From positions 1,063,169-1,127,168 of the forward strand of contig JADCRB010000001.1 of the NCBI GenBank assembly GCA_021464245.1: a stretch of 64,000 bases of DNA. The letters run 5' to 3'. The notes beneath the pieces are model-generated. The model was not told where the DNA came from. It was given only the letters and a program-made list of their open reading frames with translations, and made no database searches. Position 1 is the first letter of the stretch; each line of letters starts with the position of its first letter. This document shows positions 57,554 through 64,000 of the stretch, one piece after another. Both the position numbers and the translations under genes were made by a program. This DNA is from Carallia brachiata (Eukaryota; Streptophyta; Magnoliopsida; Malpighiales; Rhizophoraceae).

Positions 57554-59590
57554 TTGTTTTCTTATGTCTTTTAGATGGTTTTTGGCTCCTACCAACCTTT
57601 GTTGTTTTTTTTTTTAAAAAAAATTAGCAAGAAACATAAATACGTGTTTGGGTGTGAAATGCCTAGGTAGAATACGATGATTACACTAGAATGAAAACTA
57701 TTCATAATTAGCCTCGTAAGCTTGAGATTATAAAGAATAGCCACGCGAAAATAAGTGTTTCATAGGAAACACGGAAAACTACAACACGGAAAACCTGCAA
57801 CGATGTGGAATATTAATAATTAGACGGATTTAATATGCAACCGATCGAATTATATATATAATTAATTATAAGAAGAAAATTACTTCTTATATTTAATTGT
57901 ACATCAATCGGTTGCACATTGAATATGACTGATTACATTTAGATAATAATTTAGAATTTTTTTTAAAAAATGTAACAGTGCTCTATTTTTTTTTTTTTTT
58001 TTTTGTGCGTATCGGCCAGAGGTATCTTGTCTGCGAGGTCAAATCAGTCTTTGAAATACCAGAGTTATGGCGTCAAGACCTACAGGCTAAGAAACATTCT
58101 CAGATTGACAATTTCGTTAGACAATTGAATTTTTATACTAGATTCTATTAGCCGAAAATGACACTAAATTTTAATTAATTTAATTCAAATTTTTGGCAAA
58201 CTCATTATTAAGGGAGCTCTCCCGATATCCAGTTCGTTAAATAATTGGTTACAATATAATTACCTTAATTAAGATAAAAAAATTATATTTTTTCTTTTTA
58301 AAAGACGTGACTACTTACTTTTTATCGTAAAGTCTTTTTATATATTCCATATCAATATTCGATTTTTACCCCCACCCTTGCAAGCAATTATAAGCTAGAG
58401 CTAGGGGACTGAGCTCACAGCAAGCGTAGAACTTCCAAAGTCCTAACATTTCCTTCACTTCACGCCCTAATACAATGTGTAGTTTATTTTGTCCCCCTAA
58501 AAAACTGAGTCAGTCATGAACTACAGAATAGTCTAGTTCAACTACTTATAGATCTTAAGTGTATAACCTTTTATTGTTTGAGGTCAACATACAAGGAGTT
58601 CAATTTTAACATAATGCGAAATTCTAAAAAAAAAAAAAAAATGCAATACGTTGATCTGTTTGCTGCCACGAGTCAAAGTGATCGAGAAGAATATAATAAA
58701 GGGGAAAAAAGGAAACGTAGTTATCAGGCATTTCACATATATCTGCTGTAAAATATGTTTCATTTCCTTGTCCGTCATTACGTTCGGTTGCAGTTGGATA
58801 AGGATTCAATCATTAATCTATGCATGCATGCGTACGTCAATAGGTTAAATGTACACCTTTCAAAGAGGATTTTCAATATCATTCAACAAATTATATACCA
58901 TCTACACCACTTTTTAAGCTTAATTTATTGGCTGCTCGTACTTAACATGGATAATATGTATGGACTTATGTGTTGGGGAATTAAGCAATCCAAAACTGAG
59001 AGAAAGTTAAGTAGAATTTAAATAAATAATAAATTTACGAGTTTGACATAACATTACAATCCAAAACTTCGTGCGATTGCGTATGAAGCCTTAAATAATT
59101 CAGACTACAACTCCTTCCACTTATATCTACATATTTCTCCATCTACTTTCCGATATGAATTTTTTAACTACACGTTCACACTGGACATTCCAACGCTGTT
59201 GCGATGTACTAAACAAACAAAATGATATAATTGGCTTAATTTAATAAGGTTGAATATTAATTGTTATTCATCATCATGGCATGGGGGAGGTCCGTCTGGA
59301 GAGTTGTATGGATTTCTATAATTTCATATTTTAGGATCTTCAGTCAAAAGAAAGAGAGCGTTTTTTTTTAATAAGTCATGCTCAGATTCTATTGAATGAA
59401 GAGCAAAGCAAAACTATTACTAGTACAAGAGGGCGAGGATGGCTTGCAAAAGAAAAAAATAAAGTCAGACAATCAAATTAGTTTGCCTATTATGTAGTTT
59501 CTTGTTTCCTAACCCATACGCAATAAAGTTACAACTTTTGCTAATAAATTTTGAAACTCCAAGTAGTACAATCCTTTAATGAACCAAAAG
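56833..59590. other. Gene-poor flank to the right of the array
   Basis: After about 250 bp of 3' flank shared with other copies, homology to the unit ends near 57090. A (TTA)n microsatellite lies at 57517-57553. The rest is AT-rich with scattered A or T runs (57605, 57990, 58628). I see no coding region or recognisable element. Confidence 0.55.
57517..57553. repeat. (TTA)n microsatellite
   Basis: About twelve perfect TTA units in a row. Confidence 0.97.
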
Positions 59591-59597
59591 CTCTAGA

Positions 59598-59885
59598 TCA
59601 AGTCTGTTTTGATCTCCATGGTTGTTGCTCCTTCTTACTCAGCCACGTGAGAGCAACTTTGGAATCACCCTTTAATATAAAACACATATCATTGAGGTAT
59701 TCCTTTGAACTTGTTAATTCAATAAAATTGTGGATTGCCAGAAATTCTGCATAATATGAATCGATGACACCCATATGGCAAGAGAACACACAATGCAACG
59801 TCCATTAGAGTCCCTAAGCACGCCTCCAACGCCTCCAGGTTAAAGGGAAAGCGTTTGATGGCTATCTAGAGCATTGGAATTCCTG
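59598..59885 (-). mobile_element. LINE-derived RNase H remnant
   Basis: On the - strand one frame gives PGGVGGVLRDSNGRCIVCSL. After a frame change comes SYYAEFLAIHNFIELTSS, then FILKGDSKVALTWL and QPW. These are the ordered signatures of the RNase H domain found in plant LINEs (AE and DS acidic residues retained). Broken and without flanking reverse transcriptase. Confidence 0.72.
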
Positions 59886-59939
59886 AAAATAGAAAGGAAG
59901 TAGGATTTATCTATTTGTTTCACCAACGAACTATAGCTT

Positions 59940-60005
59940 AATTGGTATTGAAGTCGTTTTAAACTTAAAGGTTTGAGTTTGGCTACCAATCGGAGCCAAT
60001 CATAA
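59940..60005 (+). mobile_element. Possible SINE head (A/B-box pair)
   Basis: ACTATAGCTTAATTGGTA resembles a tRNA-type A box, and AAAGGTTTGAGTTTGGC, 30 bp on, a B box. No clear body, tail or target duplication, so this is only a candidate. Confidence 0.3.
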
Positions 60006-62340
60006 CCCAAAACAATGGAAAAAAGGATTTACCTGTTCTTCCTTAGATGAATTTTGTCTACTTATTATCATACTTCCATTTTACGTACTGTAGCTTAGCT
60101 TAGCCATAATTTTGTTTTTACCACATCATAAAGGATAGATATATTGTGATGAGAATAAACTTAAAATGCTCTTTGATTAATTAGTTTGGTTTAAGTTTTT
60201 AAACAACTACCATTTTTGAGAAGTTGGGCTGTTGGTAGCAGCAGATGATCCATTTTGTTTTTCTTGGAGATGACTTATCTATCTCTGCGCCTCGGTGGTT
60301 TTTCTTGGGGTGTCCGCATTGCTTTATTGGATGTCATGAATAAAATGAGCGCTGTAGCTATTCAAAACACAGAAAAAAATATATTTCAAACAATTAAATC
60401 TCTAAATTATGTATCATTCAAGTACAGGTCGAATACAGGCATCTTTAAATCTTCATAATTTTAAATGTATTTATGGATTTTTATTATTTTATAACTTTTA
60501 AGTTTCTTCTTCAATTGAATTGGACTGGTGGCGCAGCAGTATGTGGTTATCGTTTCAAACAGAAGATTGTGGCGTAGTGTTCATATATACGAATGTAATG
60601 CCATCGTTTTTTGTGTTTCCTACCATCATGTGTTGGCCCGAGGTAAGAATATTGCTTTGATTGCTATGATCTTTCCAAAAATAAATCTATGGAGACATAC
60701 TCAGATTTACTCATTGTCAAATTAATTTTAGCTTTACTGGAAATATTTCCCTGTTGACCATTGCTTGTTGTGCTCTAATTTGCTCTTCATAGATTTAGAG
60801 TAGAAGTCCAATACACCATACAGTGTGACTAAAGTAATGTTTTTTGGGACCGTAATATACAACTTTTATTTTTTATTTTTAAATATTTATATTGGAAAAT
60901 AGCAAACGGCGAGCTGAAAAGGGAAGGCTCACATTTGGCACATAAACTTCTTGGTATCGTTGTAGATATCTAGAAATCTGGGAACGGTAAAACGGCTCTT
61001 TATATATTTGATTGCGCAGTTTTTGATTTTATTGTTAGTTGTAATTATATATTAAATATTTATAAATGTACAATTAAAGATTATAATATTGTCACGTAAT
61101 ATGTTTTTGTAAGTCTGTGTGACAGCGCTCTTCTCGTGCACAATTGGTGGACAAAGGCAACATCTTTAAACTTTTGAGAGGTTACAATGTTGGGCTTACA
61201 TACACATACCCTTTTTGTTATACATATTTTATATAACTAATACAAAAAACATGTAAATTAAAATTTATGGTTAATATGTGATATTATACTATTATATATA
61301 ATGTGATAAATGTCATTATTTATTAATAAAAAAAGAAAAAGATGGGTAGTTAGATGTTCTACTCATTATCAACTCAAAATGGTGTAAGTATAATATCTAC
61401 TTATATCATTTTGAGTCACACATGAATAAAACATTTATATATATATAATACAATTATAGAAGTAAATAGAATATTCACTTAGTTATATGACAATTTATGA
61501 TATTTGAATTTTCAAAAACTCAATTCTGTTTTAAATTTTTTAATTTAATAATTTTTCTAAAATTGTAGTGTTTTTACTATATTATTCTAACAAAATTAAA
61601 TTTTAATTATGTTAGTCTTTCTCAGTATTTTATTAAAACTAAAATTATAATTTCAATGGATTTTAAGATTATTCACACTATAAAAGCATAAACATTTTCT
61701 TTTTAGATTTTTGCTTTTTTACACAATAGTATGTAAGGAAATTGTATGAGTGTTTAAATTTTCCTCCTATCGTCATGATATTATTTATTATCGTTCAAAG
61801 ATAATTTGATCATATCTCATGTTATGGTTTATTATCACTTAAAAATAAGGACATCATGATTTTATTTTTTTATCTTTTATTTGATATATAAATAGAACAT
61901 AGACCATATACTAATCAAATTTTTTTTAAAAAAATTATTAATCTTACACATTGTACGGATTATTTACTAGTAATCTATAAAATCTAAAACAATGTCAACA
62001 TCATTTTAATTATATTCTGAAAACATATGACAGTGCTCTATAAAATATTCCTTTGGTATAAACCTACGAAATGTGCCTTCAGTAATTATTTATTTTTTTA
62101 ATGTTGGATTTGGACGTCGTTTGGATGCCAAAATCTGCTGTACTTACCGAATTTTATATGTTCACCATTTTTTGTCCATTCGATTTGAAACTCTGATCTC
62201 CCTCATTCTCACAGGCACACACGTGCACGCCAACAAAGTCACGGACATGAGCATGCACGCAAGTGGTCAAAAAAAAGGCAATCATGATCGTGATGAACTA
62301 TTGTTTGGTTTAATAAAAAGTGTAAGAAAAAATTTAATAA
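60006..62340. other. AT-rich DNA without visible genes
   Basis: Several short open frames exist but none has a recognisable domain, splice context or codon signal. Nothing further can be supported. Confidence 0.5.
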
Positions 62341-62605
62341 AAAAATAAAAGAAATATTTTATTTTTTATTATTTTTATTTATCTGTTAACTATTTAAATA
62401 ATTTTTTTACAATTTTTTATATTATAATTTTTTTATTATTTTCTTTTTCACCAATTTTCTATTTTTTCAAAATAATTTTTTCTCTCACGAATTTTCATCT
62501 CATAATTTTTTCATTATTTTCTTCTTAATTATTTTTTTCTTATCAATTTTTTATTTTTTTAAACAACTATTTTATTATAATTTTCTTTCTTATATTTTCT
62601 CGTAA
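62340..62605. repeat. T-rich low-complexity stretch
   Basis: Runs of ATTTTTTTAC and TTTTTCTCTCAC type, similar in texture to the insert at 46690-47930, which suggests a shared repeat family. Non-coding. Confidence 0.5.
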
Positions 62606-63250
62606 AAACAAACAAAGCGGAAGTTCTAAGCTTCTACGGCTATACAGGGCTCGGCTGCGGCTACCGATCGTTAGCTTGAGTTTCGTACCGAGTCTCTAAT
62701 TTCTTTCAAAACTGAAAATTTAAAACTCATAAAAAAAAAAAAAAACCTCTCGGTATTTCGAATATAAAAAGGTCTACATTAAGCTCATTCTTAGGGCTAA
62801 TCTTAGGGTTATCTTCGAGGTTTAATATTATAGATATGGATCGATCTGATAAAAGGTACTGGTTGCTCAACTCCCCTTCAAAGGCTTCCCCTTTACCACT
62901 GTGTCTGGCAAAATAATCTTTATTTCCAAATCAGGCAAGCTGGGAGGCCTTTGCTGGGGAATTGCGCAGGCTGTGCCTTGTCTCAGCTAGAGTTACTTCA
63001 ATTCCTCGTCGATGCTTTCAGCTATATAAATCCAGGTGAAACTTTGATGGTTGGGAGTGCGTTAACAGCTTCCGGGTTTTGTCCAAAGGCAATTCTTCTG
63101 TCATCCAGCTAGAATATCCATATAATTAGCATAAAGTTGGTGCCTTCGAGGAAGTAAGTAAAAGTTTTCATGATCTGGGCCTTGTAATCATAAGAAAGGT
63201 CCCTTTTCTCCTATCCTCTTTCTCTCTTCGCTGTTAATATCTTCTGTCTC

Positions 63251-63252
<2 letters not shown>

Positions 63253-63281
<29 letters not shown>

Positions 63282-63301
63282 CTATATGTGTGTGTGTGCT
63301 C
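63253..63301. repeat. (TG)n microsatellite
   Basis: Two TG/GT runs interrupted by TCTATA, seen directly in the sequence. Confidence 0.95.
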
Positions 63302-63479
63302 GTGTATCCCTCACGGAATTCTAGCTTCCACGTAGAAGATAGTTTTGTGCCTTGGTAAGCAAGAATTGAAAGCACGCCTTAGCTAATTGTCAATTACTGC
63401 TCCTCAAGTTAAGCTCGAGTGAGCGAAAACTGCATGTAAATAAATAAATAAATATATGTATTCATGTTGAATACTCTCA

Positions 63480-63600
63480 CAACACTTGTTGAACGCTCTA
63501 ATACCAATTGTTTGTGAGGAGCTTAGGTAATTAGATCTAATATATTTGTTGTTGAATAGGAGAGAGTTAGAGAGATAAGCTCTTAGGTTTTTTGTTTTTT
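63480..63600 (-). mobile_element. Edge of a copia-type LTR element
   Basis: Read on the - strand, CCTCACAAACAATTGGTATTAGAGCG is split here as LTR end (CACAAACA) followed by TTGGTATTAGAGC. The latter is one base off the common plant copia primer-binding site TGGTATCAGAGC, which pairs with initiator Met-tRNA. The LTR would lie to the right (from about 63508) and the interior to the left. The second LTR and coding parts are not seen, so this is probably a remnant. Confidence 0.5.
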
Positions 63601-64000
63601 TTTTATGAATCAGTAATTGCTTTTATTAGAAATTACTTTCATTAGAAAGAGAGGAGTAAATTACCCCACGCAGAAAGTGCACATACACATACAACACCCT
63701 AACGAGAATGAATTTTCGGGAAATTGCTTTTTTTTTTTTTCTCGCTTTATTGATTTTTTTCCCCCTTTTTCTGCTTGATCATGTGGAATTTTCATAGTAT
63801 TTTCTTACAGAAGGATGTTCCTTAAATCCTTAATTCCCAACCAGATATTTTAACTTGACTCTCGAGTAACTTTACATGGTTAGTCAAATTCATATCTACT
63901 TAGAGAAACTTCTTTAGATCATTCTGTTACATCTTTGAACCTAGTTTCTGCCAAAGATTATTTGTTGGGGAGTTGAACTTTGACATTGTGCTAAGGAAAA

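Noticed and set aside
62880..63200. Possible start of another gene or a microRNA precursor near the right edge
   Set aside because: Base composition is gene-like, but I found no start with a domain, no splice pattern and no known mature microRNA sequence.

Overview
The window is nuclear DNA of a flowering plant, almost certainly a eudicot. It has AT-rich intergenic DNA, multi-exon genes with GT-AG introns, plant gene families, and plant SINEs, LINE remnants, foldback elements and an LTR retrotransposon. The species cannot be named from the sequence.

Left part (1-20.2 kb). After a repeat-rich stretch comes a complete ten-exon gene for the polyadenylation factor CSTF64 (+ strand, 1814-7947). 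It converges tail to tail on a 21-exon gene for a plastid ABC1-type atypical kinase of the ABC1K5 kind (- strand, 20152-9909). The same two genes are neighbours in Arabidopsis (At1g71800/At1g71810), so this is conserved microsynteny. The ABC1K gene as given carries one extra base in a homopolymer in exon 15 that breaks its frame.

Middle and right (24.1-56.8 kb). Five tandem copies of a two-exon GFO/IDH/MocA-type NAD(P) oxidoreductase (relatives of Arabidopsis At4g09670) all lie on the + strand. Copies 2, 3 and 5 have intact reading frames of 359-360 residues; copies 1 and 4 each have a one-base deletion. The later duplication units also carry a decayed small heat-shock protein (HSP20) gene on the - strand between the oxidoreductases, so the repeated block was larger than one gene. 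Copy-specific insertions (SINE, foldback MITE, LINE ends, T-rich inserts) can be dated relative to the duplications, because sister copies supply the empty sites.

Most striking item. The intron of copy 2 holds a 6.2-kb LTR retrotransposon with near-identical LTRs, 5-bp target duplications (GGCAG), a gag-only coding region and no polymerase (a TR-GAG-type non-autonomous element). Downstream of gag it carries a captured fragment of a WUSCHEL-family (WOX) homeobox gene: a homeodomain ending in NVFYWF, a WUS-box (TLPLFP) and an EAR-like LDLELRLG near a stop. The fragment sits just behind a short tandem array of TATAAAAGG-containing repeats. The LTRs contain a 47-bp minisatellite with seven units on the left and six on the right.

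The last 7 kb (56.8-64 kb) is gene-poor: microsatellites, an RNase H remnant of a LINE, T-rich DNA, and near 63.5 kb what looks like the edge of an old copia-type LTR on the - strand.
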